Assembly (NCBI GenBank): GCA_020849295.1
Contig: JADLGN010000025.1
Span: 1 to 39,310 of the forward strand
DNA length: 39,310 nucleotides
Direction of reading: 5' to 3'
Source of the DNA: Bacteroidia bacterium
Lineage (GTDB): Bacteria > Bacteroidota > Bacteroidia > NS11-12g > UBA9320
Shown here: positions 1-9,297 of the stretch, one piece after another
Numbering within the stretch: position 1 is the first letter of the stretch
Layout of the letters: each line of letters begins with the position of its first letter
Position numbers and translations under genes: made by a program
Notes under the pieces: generated by a model
Seen by the model: only the letters and a program-made list of their open reading frames with translations
Told to the model about the DNA's origin: nothing
The model's database searches: none

Positions 1-2
1 AA

Positions 3-143
3 ACGAAATATCAAGATACTGTCAATCAAGAAATAGTAAGTAGGTTTTCATTGTGGGAAACATTGAGTTTCTTTGAACTTGCATTTGCCATAATTTTAGC
101 AATTACCTTATTTGTGGGACTTACAAAGAATAACAATAAATGA
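3..143 (+). CDS. C-terminal fragment of an unknown membrane protein
   Basis: An open frame enters from the left edge and stops at TGA at 141-143, giving 46 residues. After a polar stretch it contains one strongly hydrophobic segment of about 20 residues (from FFELAFAI to TLFVGL) and ends in a short basic/polar tail, so this is probably the last membrane helix of a membrane protein. The other two forward frames are closed within about 45 bases. The family cannot be named from this piece. Confidence 0.6.
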   Translation, partial: TKYQDTVNQEIVSRFSLWETLSFFELAFAIILAITLFVGLTKNNNK

Positions 144-236
144 AGTACAACATTTGTGAATACTCATACACGACATATTAAGATGTTGAGACTAAGTAAT
201 GATAATTATATACAAAATAAGACACTTGGAACCACT

Positions 237-365
237 GGCTATAACACGGTATTGCCAAAATGGCGGCAGAAGTGCTACTATGAAACATTTGTGCTAAATT
301 TAACGGCAGTAATTCTATTAAACTTTAGTGCTAATAATCCGCCACTTCGGCAATACCCGAACCGT
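237..365. repeat. Imperfect palindrome resembling an integron attC site (copy 1)
   Basis: A left arm at 247-266 (CGGTATTGCC, then TGGCGG) pairs with a right arm at 339-359 (CCGCCA, then GGCAATACC) around a variable centre of about 70 bases. The left arm is preceded by GGCTATAAC. The right arm runs into ACCGT, after which a small inverted-repeat element interrupts the sequence. A second, differently spelled but equally folded copy lies at 1268-1392. Conserved folding with changing sequence is what attC recombination sites show, but the canonical core sites (RYYYAAC / GTTRRRY) are not exact here. Confidence 0.5.
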
Positions 366-369
366 CAAA

Positions 370-480
370 CTGTCTAAAAACTAAAAAATGAAGCGATTTT
401 TAAATAAAATACTCGGACACATATCTTTGAAAAAATTATTTATTCGATTCTCGAAAGGTTCGTTTTGGGTTTTTAGACAG
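370..480. mobile_element. Small inverted-repeat (MITE-like) element
   Basis: CTGTCTAAAAAC at 370-381 is the exact reverse complement of GTTTTTAGACAG at 469-480. The 111-base unit has no convincing open frame. It separates the right arm of palindrome copy 1 (ending ACCGT) from GTTATGGGC at 486-494, so it looks like an insertion into the palindrome. No clear target duplication is visible. The same left end, including flanking bases, recurs at 1394-1416, where the matching right end is absent. Confidence 0.45.
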
Positions 481-673
481 ACTGCCGTTATGGGCAAGTT
501 TAAACGACACCACAGCGGACACGGGCAGACCAGAGAACCACCTTCTTTGCGGTTTGACAGTTCTTGACTTTTAGGACTGACAGAAAATTAAAGTGGAGAC
601 CAACGACCACTTCAAAAAAAACGGGGCGACACCGAAAAGCCAAACGAGTAGGAAAATTAAATTTGAAATTAAA
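481..673 (+). other. Non-coding leader of a cassette-like unit
   Basis: The stretch begins with the GTTATGGGC junction at 486-494, which is the reverse complement of GCCCATAAC at 1269-1277 after the next gene. Between them the unit carries one gene. The leader holds GGGCGACAC near 624, which recurs near 35680 ahead of the right-edge accessory genes. No TAnnTTTG promoter element is visible. The frame of the downstream gene stays open back to a GTG at 593, but that part reads as low-complexity polar sequence and is probably not translated. Confidence 0.4.
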
Positions 674-1276
674 ATGGAAAATAAGTTCTTGACATTCATA
701 AGTCCATATCTGTCATATATTGACAAAGGACATTTATTCCGAAAACCATTCAGTTGGTTGTATGCAATAATTGGAATTATTAACCTGCTGTTGCCTCTGT
801 ATATTCTGTATCAACTCATTGACCAAAGAATATTTGACGCAGAATTTAAAATCACAATCACTGTGCTTTTAGCGTGGGCAATTATTGCGTTCGCTGGTTG
901 GTTAAGTTATCAACTTTGGTGGGACAGAAAGACAAAAATTACTTTCTCATCAGACGATAACGCAGAATTTGTTGCGACACCTGCTTTCTCTCATCTTATT
1001 CAGACACTTGGTGAATGGATAGGAACTTGGGTAGGACTTGTAGGATTTGGATTTGCACTCTTGACGACCATAATACTTGGCGAGCAAGGAGATTATTTGG
1101 GTTATCAATTTGGAATTCCAATAGTCGGGGAATACTTGGGTTTTGGATGGACTTATGTGTTTCTTATGCCGATATATGGTTTTCTCATTATCGTGCTGAC
1201 AAGATTTTTAGCAGAACAAATTAAAGCACTTTCTGCTATCGCGAACAACACGAAACACAGACAAACCAGCCCATAA
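674..1276 (+). CDS. Hypothetical multi-pass membrane protein, cassette-like gene
   Basis: The protein is 200 residues if it starts at ATG 674. The frame is open back to GTG 593, but the added 27 residues are polar and fall in sequence shared with other cassette-like junctions, so ATG is preferred. Hydrophobic segments lie near residues 28-50, 63-85, 115-135 and 155-175, with a short soluble stretch (WWDRKTKITF and following) between the second and third, so about four membrane helices are likely. No family is recognised. The stop codon lies within the left flank of the second imperfect palindrome, and no promoter is seen upstream; both are typical of genes carried as mobile cassettes. Confidence 0.65.
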   Translation: MENKFLTFISPYLSYIDKGHLFRKPFSWLYAIIGIINLLLPLYILYQLIDQRIFDAEFKITITVLLAWAIIAFAGWLSYQLWWDRKTKITFSSDDNAEFVATPAFSHLIQTLGEWIGTWVGLVGFGFALLTTIILGEQGDYLGYQFGIPIVGEYLGFGWTYVFLMPIYGFLIIVLTRFLAEQIKALSAIANNTKHRQTSP

Positions 1277-1392
1277 CAGCACATTGGCGAATATGGCGGG
1301 TGTAGTAGTAAAATGAACAGTTGTGCTTCTATCAAACTTTGGTGGTAGCTTGACAGTTTAATGCTTCTAATCCCGCCACATCGCCAATCTGC
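1268..1392. repeat. Imperfect palindrome resembling an integron attC site (copy 2)
   Basis: The left arm 1277-1300 (GCACATTGGCGA, then TGGCGGG) pairs with the right arm 1372-1392 (CCCGCCA, then TCGCCAATCTGC) around a central region of about 70 bases. It starts with GCCCATAAC, in which the stop codon of the upstream gene is embedded. The right arm continues into a 23-base stretch identical to 360-382 in copy 1. Stem sequences differ between copies but pairing is kept in both. Confidence 0.5.
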
Positions 1393-1501
1393 AAACCGTC
1401 AAACTGTCTAAAAACTCATTTATTCTTGTTAACAATTTGAGTGTAAATAAGTTGCCGGTGTTTTTCTTTGCTAATATTTTGATTTTCAGTATATTTATGC
1501 C

Positions 1502-1639
1502 ATGAAATTTATAGCAGGTAAAAATAGAAACCAATTAAAGTTTTTATGTTTAGAGCAGGCAGTTGATGCTTTCTGTGATGTTAGACTTATAGACTTGTTT
1601 GTTGCAGGACTTGATTTAGCTAAGTATTGGTTTAAGTAA
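1502..1639 (+). pseudogene. N-terminal relic of an IS1182-like transposase (copy A)
   Basis: The frame codes for 45 residues and then stops. It shows the features of the N-terminus of IS1182-type transposases: MKFIAGKNRNQ, then LEQAV, then VRLIDLFVAGLDL. An intact transposase is about ten times longer; nothing after the TAA continues it. A diverged, frameshifted relative lies at 35419-35543, and both copies are followed by an almost identical 40-base non-coding tail. It is probably an internally deleted insertion sequence, not a functional gene. Confidence 0.6.
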
Positions 1640-1679
1640 TAAACCAAAAACTCTTTTCAAAAAAAACTCTCTTAAATTT

Positions 1680-1719
1680 CATTTATTCCTCTATTTTTGA
1701 ACTAAAATTTGAATTTAAA
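1680..1719. repeat. 40-base tail shared with the second transposase relic
   Basis: This stretch, starting CATTTATTCC and ending GAATTTAAA, matches 35581-35620 at 38 of 40 positions by direct comparison. It lies at a similar distance after each transposase relic, so it may be the retained end of the insertion sequence. Just beyond it, 1725-1762 has a short hairpin (TCCCG ... CGGGA) followed by a second TCCCGA. Confidence 0.55.
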
Positions 1720-1815
1720 TGAGATCCCGACTTGGCGGGAGACAATTTGTCCCGATTTGGCAGAAGATTGAATTTATAAGCAACTTTTTGAGAAAAGTGC
1801 ATTACTCAAACTTTC

Positions 1816-1823
1816 TACCTTTG
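1816..1823 (+). promoter_or_regulatory. Promoter -7 element for the SulP gene
   Basis: TACCTTTG matches the Bacteroidota -7 consensus TAnnTTTG, 28 bases before the GTG start. No TTTG sits at the usual 19-22 base spacing; the nearest, at 1787-1790, is 25 bases away. Support is therefore partial. Confidence 0.35.
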
Positions 1824-1851
1824 ACCAACAGATGATGAACACAAAATAAGA

Positions 1852-3402
1852 GTGAAAAGAACGATTAAATACTACCGAATAATTTGGCTCAAACATGACT
1901 TACCAGCCGGTCTTTCAGTTTTCCTTGTAGCACTTCCACTTTGTTTGGGAATTGCGTTGGCTTCTGGTGCACCACTTTACGCAGGACTTTTATCAGGCAT
2001 TATTGGTGGACTTGTAGTTGCACTAATTAGCGGTTCTCAACTTGCAGTTTCTGGACCTGCTGCTGGATTGACAACTTTAGTTGCAGCATCTATCATTTCA
2101 CTTGGCGACTATAAAATTTTTCTTCTTGCAGTAATCGTTGCGGGTTTGTTTCAACTTCTGCTTGGACTTTTAAAACTTGGTGTGATCGCTAATTATTTTC
2201 CATCATCAGTAATTAAAGGGATGTTAGCGGCAATCGGTATTATCCTTATCTCCAAGCAAATTCCGTTGGTGCTTGGTTACGACCAACCCGACTTCTGGAC
2301 TGTAGGTTTTCTTAAATTGTTTAGTTTAGATGATTCCCGTAGTAACTTTGCTACATTAAATCAGCACATATCCAGAGGTGCGATTATTATATCAGTTGTT
2401 TCTATTATCATTCTTACTCTTCTTCAACTTCCATCTGCAAAAAAGCTAAAAGTAATTCCTGCACCTCTATTAGTTGTTGTTGTTGGAGTTATCATTAACA
2501 TTATATTCACTAGTTTCGTTTCAGACTTTTCGCTTAAGCAAACACAGTTGGTAAGTATTCCTTCTAATATTTTTGCAAATATTTCTTTGCCTGACATTAC
2601 CAAATTATTTTCAACAACTGAGATTTGGAAAGACGGAATTATCATAGGGCTTCTTGCAACGCTTGAAACTTTGCTTTGTATTGAAGCCATTGACAAATTA
2701 GATAAACGAAACCGCATAACTCCTGTAAATCGTGAACTTATTGCACAAGGCATTGGCAACATGACTTGCGGACTTTTAGGTGCTATACCCATAACAGCAG
2801 TTGTAGTAAGAGGTGCCGCTAATGTTGATGCAGGTGCAAGAACAAAACTTTCTGCTTTCACTCACGGACTTTTCATTTTGCTGGCAGTTTTACTTGTTCC
2901 GTTTTTGCTTAACAAAATTCCCTACGCATCGCTTTCAGCAATACTTTTAATCACTGGTTACAACCTTACAAAACCAAAACTATATCGTAATATTTGGAGT
3001 TTAGGTTGGAAGCAGTTCCTTCCATTCATGCTCACGATTATTGTAATTCTTTTAACCGACTTATTGATTGGTGTAAGCATCGGTTTATTGCTTTCTACTT
3101 ACTTTATTATACGCAATAATTTCAAAGCTGAGTATAAAATCACAAAGAAAGTTTTGAATGGAATTGAAACTGAATATATCAAACTCAACAGCAATGTCAC
3201 ATTTCTAAACAAAGTAAAATTGCGAAAATCTCTAGACGAAGTTGCAGAATTCAGCGTGCTGACAATTGACGGGAGCGAATGTAACTTTATCGACTATGAC
3301 ATTCTTGAAATCATAAGCGAATATGAAAACAAAGCACAGGAAAGACACATTGAGTTACACCTTATGGGAATTGAGAAAGTAAATGTTACTGCTATACATT
3401 AA
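1852..3402 (+). CDS. SulP-family inorganic anion transporter
   Basis: This is a 516-residue inner-membrane protein of the SulP/SLC26 family, which carries sulfate, bicarbonate or related anions. The N-terminus has the family pattern (DLPAG, then FLVALPLCLGIALASGAP), followed by SGSQLAVSGPAAGLTT and about ten or more hydrophobic segments up to about residue 425. A cytoplasmic STAS-like domain (about 430-516) ends the protein; it is slightly short. The GTG at 1852 is the chosen start: it places the family motif near residue 17, and the upstream ATGs at 1832/1835 are out of frame. There is no carbonic anhydrase or sulfate assimilation gene beside it, so the substrate is not set by context. Base composition appears less AT-rich than the genes that follow, and it borders the accessory zone. 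Confidence 0.9.
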   Translation: MKRTIKYYRIIWLKHDLPAGLSVFLVALPLCLGIALASGAPLYAGLLSGIIGGLVVALISGSQLAVSGPAAGLTTLVAASIISLGDYKIFLLAVIVAGLFQLLLGLLKLGVIANYFPSSVIKGMLAAIGIILISKQIPLVLGYDQPDFWTVGFLKLFSLDDSRSNFATLNQHISRGAIIISVVSIIILTLLQLPSAKKLKVIPAPLLVVVVGVIINIIFTSFVSDFSLKQTQLVSIPSNIFANISLPDITKLFSTTEIWKDGIIIGLLATLETLLCIEAIDKLDKRNRITPVNRELIAQGIGNMTCGLLGAIPITAVVVRGAANVDAGARTKLSAFTHGLFILLAVLLVPFLLNKIPYASLSAILLITGYNLTKPKLYRNIWSLGWKQFLPFMLTIIVILLTDLLIGVSIGLLLSTYFIIRNNFKAEYKITKKVLNGIETEYIKLNSNVTFLNKVKLRKSLDEVAEFSVLTIDGSECNFIDYDILEIISEYENKAQERHIELHLMGIEKVNVTAIH

Positions 3403-3523
3403 ATGGACATTATAGTAACCTATAACAGGTGTAATCGTTGCACAACCTCTTAATAACACATACATAAATAATGTGGTAAATTAGTGTTTAAAATACTAAA
3501 CTTGCTTATTGTTGACAGGAATT

Positions 3524-3555
3524 TTTAGAAAAAATATTTAAAGGAATTATTTTTG
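3524..3555 (+). promoter_or_regulatory. Promoter of the HtrA-like protease gene
   Basis: TTTA at 3524-3527, a 20-base spacer and TATTTTTG at 3548-3555 fit the Bacteroidota promoter (TTTG-N19-21-TAnnTTTG) with one mismatch. Transcription should begin near 3561, giving a leader of about 23 bases before the ATG at 3584. Confidence 0.6.
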
Positions 3556-3583
3556 TATGCAGTTAATTTAAATACAAAATTAA

Positions 3584-5008
3584 ATGAAAAAGTGGTTATT
3601 AATTATTTTGGTTTCTACAATTAGTGGTACCGGTGGAGCATGGTTATTTTCAAAATTTAATAAAACAAACAATTTTAGTAATATTTCAGAATTTGCAGAA
3701 GTTGCACATAATGTAAATTATAATGCAAACGGATATTCGCCTGTAGATTTTGTAAAAGCCGGTGAAGTAGCAACTCCATGTGTTGTTTTTATCAAAACCA
3801 AATCTGAAGTGCAGAGACAAAGCGGCTGGGGTTGGTTTTTTGATTTTGATCCTTTTGGCAGTATTGGTGAAGTTGCCAGTAGTGGCAGTGGAGTTATAGT
3901 ATCAAAAGATGGTTATATTGTTACTAATAACCATGTAATTAAAGGTGCAAAGTCAATAGAAGTTGTATTAAATAAAAACCGAAGAACTTACAATGCTGTT
4001 CTTGTTGGATCGCATCCATCGTCTGATTTGGCTTTACTGAAAATTGATGCCGAAAACCTCCCTTTTATACAATTTGCAAATTCAGAGGAATTAAAAATTG
4101 GAGAGTGGGTTGTTGCTGTCGGTAATCCTTTTAATCTTACTTCTACTGTTACGGCAGGTATTGTTAGTGCCAAAGGAAGAAATATTAATATAGTAAACGA
4201 GCAATTTCCTATTGAATCTTTTATTCAAACTGATGCAGCTATTAATCCGGGGAATAGTGGTGGCGCCTTAGTTGACTTAAATGGAAATCTTGTTGGGATA
4301 AATACTGCTATTGCTTCTAAAACAGGCTCTTATGTTGGATATGGTTTTGCAATTCCTTCAAAAATTGTAGCTAAAATCATTAAAGATTTAAAAGAATTCG
4401 GGACTGTGCAACGTGCATTTTCGGGAATTACAATAGTTGACATTGAAGGCGACATAGCACAAAAGTATAAAAATCAAAATACAGGAGTTTATGTTTCTAA
4501 TGTTTCGTCGAGTTGTCCTGATGCATTTAAATTTATTGAAAAATCTGATATAATATTAAAATTAAATGGTCATTCTATAGATAATAAATCTATGTATGAT
4601 GAACAATTGGCATATTATCGTCCGGGAGATAAAGTAATTTTTTTGATTTTGAGAGATGGTAAGGAAATAGAAAAATCTATACAATTAGTGAATGAAAACG
4701 GCGAAACATCTGTTTATAAACGCCTAATATTAAAGTCGCAGATATTAGGTGCAGAATTCGAGCCAATAAGCAAAATAGAAAAAGACCTATACAAAGTAGC
4801 CTCAGGCATAAAAATAATTTCAATAAGTAGTGGAAGACTATCGCAAATGGGTTTTAGCGAAGGGTATATTATTACATCAGTTAATCAAAAAAGAGACAAA
4901 ACAGCCGAAGAATTGATAAGCATTCTTGAAAATACAAGTGGAAGATTTATTCTTGAGGTAATTTCTCCTGATGGACAAAAAAGTGTAAACCAGTTTTATT
5001 TATACTGA
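3584..5008 (+). CDS. HtrA/Deg-family periplasmic serine protease
   Basis: The product is a 474-residue trypsin-like protease with PDZ domains that would degrade or refold damaged envelope proteins. An N-terminal hydrophobic helix (residues 4-22) acts as signal peptide or membrane anchor. The catalytic triad is visible: His117 in TNNHVI, Asp148 in SDLALL, and Ser225 in NPGNSGGAL. A first PDZ domain spans about 275-370 and a second, weaker one about 375-470 (SQMGFSEGYIITSVN). Length is close to typical bacterial Deg proteases. It has its own promoter and stands alone; the neighbour at 5050 is convergent. HtrA, DegP and DegQ names cannot be separated by sequence alone. Confidence 0.93.
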   Translation: MKKWLLIILVSTISGTGGAWLFSKFNKTNNFSNISEFAEVAHNVNYNANGYSPVDFVKAGEVATPCVVFIKTKSEVQRQSGWGWFFDFDPFGSIGEVASSGSGVIVSKDGYIVTNNHVIKGAKSIEVVLNKNRRTYNAVLVGSHPSSDLALLKIDAENLPFIQFANSEELKIGEWVVAVGNPFNLTSTVTAGIVSAKGRNINIVNEQFPIESFIQTDAAINPGNSGGALVDLNGNLVGINTAIASKTGSYVGYGFAIPSKIVAKIIKDLKEFGTVQRAFSGITIVDIEGDIAQKYKNQNTGVYVSNVSSSCPDAFKFIEKSDIILKLNGHSIDNKSMYDEQLAYYRPGDKVIFLILRDGKEIEKSIQLVNENGETSVYKRLILKSQILGAEFEPISKIEKDLYKVASGIKIISISSGRLSQMGFSEGYIITSVNQKRDKTAEELISILENTSGRFILEVISPDGQKSVNQFYLY

Positions 5009-5049
5009 TCTACACTTTAAAAATTTTTATGCTACTATAGCAATTTAAT

Positions 5050-6975
5050 TTAATGTATAAGAACAAACTTTCCCGCTTTGCACTTGTTTTCGAGACAATA
5101 TTTTAAGAAATATATTCCTGAGGGATATTGCGACAAATCTATTTTGATTAATTTTTCATCTTTATTCACATCTACTTTCATTATTATTTTACCGTTTAAA
5201 TCGGTAATATACAAATCAGAGCTAATACCGCTACATTCTACATACAATATATCTTTACATGGATTTGGATAATATTTTAGAAAACTAAATAAATTTTTTG
5301 AAATAGTATCATTTTTGTCAAAAGGACTTGTAAAATAGCTTGTATCTTTAACAAAACTGTCAGATTGATTTTTCTGTAATGAATCAATAATATCGGTTTT
5401 TATTGTATTATTACATTCAGGTACAAATACATATTGTTGCATCAATCTCACAAGTAAATTATTCAGAGTTTCTACATCATATTTATCTGTACTTGGAGCC
5501 AAATGCGGATTTCCTATTCCTGAGTTATCAGTTAGAAATACATAATTTCCATTCGTAGCAAGAGCAATACTTCTCATCAGGTACTCGCCAGACTTGTCAA
5601 TTCCACTACAAACAACCGGCACTATTCTTATCCCAAGTTTTGCTGCCATTTCGGTATATTTATGTATTCTTTCAACAACCTCTTTATTCTGGTGTGGCGA
5701 AGCATCAAGTACAAGAAAAACTATTCTGGTTCTTGCTTCTTTACTCCAATCAAATTTTTCTATTGCAACTTGCAATGCAGCATCTACTGCCTCAGGCTCA
5801 TCTCCTCCTCCATCAGCACTTTGTTCTTTTATAAAATCAATAACTTCCCTGATATTGCTTGTCAAACCTTGTTCTTTTGTAATATATGAATCGTGAATAT
5901 CTCTATAAAATACGCTTCCCATTCTTAAAGTTAAATCAGAATTATTTAACTTGATTTTTTCAATTACATCATAAAGCTCTGTTTGCAAATACTCTATTTC
6001 ATCTCCCATTGAACCGGTAGCATCAACCGCAAAAACAATATCAACATTTGTTTTTTTATCACAAGTTGTATTTATAATATAATTATTTATTCCATTTTCA
6101 AATTTTTTGGCTTTTTCAATTGAATATGTTTTTCCATTATATGCAATCTCAATTTCAAAATCGTTTTGACCCAATATTGATGTATCAAACAAGTTTGCCC
6201 AAAGTTCTGCTTTGCCTGTATTGTCAGAACGGCTTTGCCAAATTATTTTATTATCATAATTTTTTAAAACAACTTCTACATCATTTAATGGTATTTTATT
6301 TTGATTTGTAATGAGAACGCAAAATCTATATTTAGGCAAAAAAAACCATGTAGAAATATACGACTTTAATTCGCCTTCATTTAAGTCATTCCACAGAGTC
6401 CATTTACTAAAATCATTTATTTCTCCTGCCGTAAGCGTACCTGCTTTTAAATCTTTTTCAATTGATTTTCCTAAATATTTTGTTCTTTCAGAGCTTGTTT
6501 CGCCTATATCGTAAGCATAAAAACCTCTTTCGCCTCTTGATGCAGCACCTACATATACATCAGAACTTTCTAGGCTTTCATAAGCTTTTTCACTTTTAAC
6601 AGTACTATACTTTGATTTTTTTGAAATTGTTTTAATGTCTTTAGTACTAGAAATTTTTGAAAGCAAAATGTTAGCAGTAATAGTTGTATCTTTTGTAGAA
6701 TTTATATTCAATTTTGTTTTATAAGTTGAATACCCCGGTTTACTAAATTCAATTAAGTACTCTCCTTTTTGTAATTTTAAAATGAACTTTCCGTTTTTGT
6801 CAGAAATAGTTTCAAATGACAAACTACTTTTGTAATTCTTAGCAACAATAGAACAAGACGTAATAATTTCGCCTGTTTTTCTGTCTTTTACAAATCCTGT
6901 ATAAGTATAATTTGTTTCAGTTGGATTAAAAAATAAACCTAAAATCGAAAAAATTGATATGATTAAATATTTCAT
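5050..6975 (-). CDS. VWA-domain surface protein with type IX sorting signal
   Basis: The protein is 641 residues long. It begins with a signal peptide (residues 1-16) and a carboxypeptidase-regulatory-like beta sandwich (about 24-105: YTGFVKDRKTGE ... GYSTYKTKL). The middle has a von Willebrand A domain from residue 311 with a MIDAS-type motif DATGSMG at 318-324. The last 75 or so residues form a type A C-terminal sorting domain (YYPNPCKDILYVE, then GKIIMKVDV, then LSQYPSGIYFLKY, ending in GKFVLIH), the signal recognised by type IX secretion. It is therefore expected to be exported across the outer membrane by the system whose motor genes lie at 22-25 kb. Its ligand is unknown. No clear promoter was found upstream. 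Confidence 0.85.
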   Translation of the reverse strand: MKYLIISIFSILGLFFNPTETNYTYTGFVKDRKTGEIITSCSIVAKNYKSSLSFETISDKNGKFILKLQKGEYLIEFSKPGYSTYKTKLNINSTKDTTITANILLSKISSTKDIKTISKKSKYSTVKSEKAYESLESSDVYVGAASRGERGFYAYDIGETSSERTKYLGKSIEKDLKAGTLTAGEINDFSKWTLWNDLNEGELKSYISTWFFLPKYRFCVLITNQNKIPLNDVEVVLKNYDNKIIWQSRSDNTGKAELWANLFDTSILGQNDFEIEIAYNGKTYSIEKAKKFENGINNYIINTTCDKKTNVDIVFAVDATGSMGDEIEYLQTELYDVIEKIKLNNSDLTLRMGSVFYRDIHDSYITKEQGLTSNIREVIDFIKEQSADGGGDEPEAVDAALQVAIEKFDWSKEARTRIVFLVLDASPHQNKEVVERIHKYTEMAAKLGIRIVPVVCSGIDKSGEYLMRSIALATNGNYVFLTDNSGIGNPHLAPSTDKYDVETLNNLLVRLMQQYVFVPECNNTIKTDIIDSLQKNQSDSFVKDTSYFTSPFDKNDTISKNLFSFLKYYPNPCKDILYVECSGISSDLYITDLNGKIIMKVDVNKDEKLIKIDLSQYPSGIYFLKYCLENKCKAGKFVLIH

Positions 6976-7153
6976 GTATTTGTTTTTATATTATGAGATG
7001 CTTGTTTAAATCTGTTTCCATAAAAAATTTATTAAAAAATTATGGATTTTGTAAAAATCTAATACATCTACAATTAAAAAGGTAAACAAATTTTTAAAAT
7101 GAAATAACTGCCATTTTTCTGACAAATTGACTTTTTAAAAATTTAAAAATCGC

Positions 7154-7170
7154 TTGGCATAAATTTCGTT
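7154..7170 (+). promoter_or_regulatory. Candidate promoter motif upstream of groES
   Basis: TTGGCATAAATTTCGTT lies 34 bases before the groES start. It resembles a motif in front of dnaK (TTGGCAC, five bases, TTGTT) and a -24/-12 sigma-54 element (TTGGCAC-N5-TTGC), although the -12 half is weak here. Alternatively TAAATTTC at 7160-7167 could be an imperfect TAnnTTTG -7 element with TTTA at 7134-7137, spacing 22. No CIRCE operator is present. Confidence 0.35.
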
Positions 7171-7204
7171 TAAAGATTTCAAAAAAATTAATAATAAAAG
7201 AAAA

Positions 7205-7474
7205 ATGAAAATACAACCATTAGCAGACAGAGTATTAGTACAGGCTGCAGCAGCAGAAGAAAAATCAGCAGGAGGAATTTACATTCCTGACACTGCAAAA
7301 GAAAAACCTCAGAAAGGAACTGTGATAGCTGCAGGACCTGGCAAAAAAGATGAGCCGGTTACTGTTAAGCCTGGCGACACAATTTTATTTGGGAAATATG
7401 CAGGAACAGAAATTCAGATAGAAGGAAAAGATTATCTTATAATGAGAGAATCAGATATTTTAGCAATCGTATAA
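7205..7474 (+). CDS. groES: Co-chaperonin GroES
   Basis: The product is 89 residues and forms the heptameric lid of the cytoplasmic GroEL folding chamber. The family pattern is complete: [11 protein letters not shown] at the N-terminus, the mobile loop with [18 protein letters not shown] at about 22-39, GPGKKDE, then [11 protein letters not shown] and the C-terminal [13 protein letters not shown]. groEL follows 56 bases downstream in the same direction, the usual operon order. The intergenic gap contains an (ATT)n run. Confidence 0.98.
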   Translation: MKIQPLADRVLVQAAAAEEKSAGGIYIPDTAKEKPQKGTVIAAGPGKKDEPVTVKPGDTILFGKYAGTEIQIEGKDYLIMRESDILAIV

Positions 7475-7477
7475 GAA

Positions 7478-7502
7478 ATTATTATTATTATTATTATTAT
7501 TA
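7478..7502. repeat. ATT microsatellite between groES and groEL
   Basis: Eight perfect ATT units occupy the intergenic gap between the two chaperonin genes. They cannot form a stable hairpin, so the run is not a terminator. It could be length-variable and alter spacing or translation of groEL, but no function is shown. Confidence 0.9.
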
Positions 7503-7524
7503 TAAAATTAAAAAAAACACTTAA

Positions 7525-9165
<1,641 letters not shown>

Positions 9166-9195
9166 ATTTTTGTATTCATAAATATGATAAATTAT

Positions 9196-9229
9196 AAAAA
9201 TCCCGGGAAATTTCTCGGGATTTTTTTTT
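9196..9229 (+). terminator. Intrinsic terminator after groEL
   Basis: The arms AAAAATCCCG and CGGGATTTTT enclose a centre (GGAAATTTCT) that can also pair, and a run of nine T follows. It lies about 30 bases after the groEL stop and ends the groES-groEL unit. Confidence 0.9.
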
Positions 9230-9297
9230 ATAGTTTGCTTATAATTATCATATTCTTATTGAATATGTTTTTTATAAATAATACTTAAATTCGCCAA

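Noticed and set aside
156-377. Open frame of 73 codons at the left edge
   Set aside because: It begins with a non-ATG start, reads through both arms of an imperfect palindrome, and has no domain-like features.
2424-2861. Long antisense frame within the SulP gene
   Set aside because: It is the mirror of a well-supported coding sequence, with composition set by codon use on the other strand.
6976-7204. CIRCE/HrcA operator before groES
   Set aside because: No TTAGCACTC-N9-GAGTGCTAA inverted repeat or near match is present.
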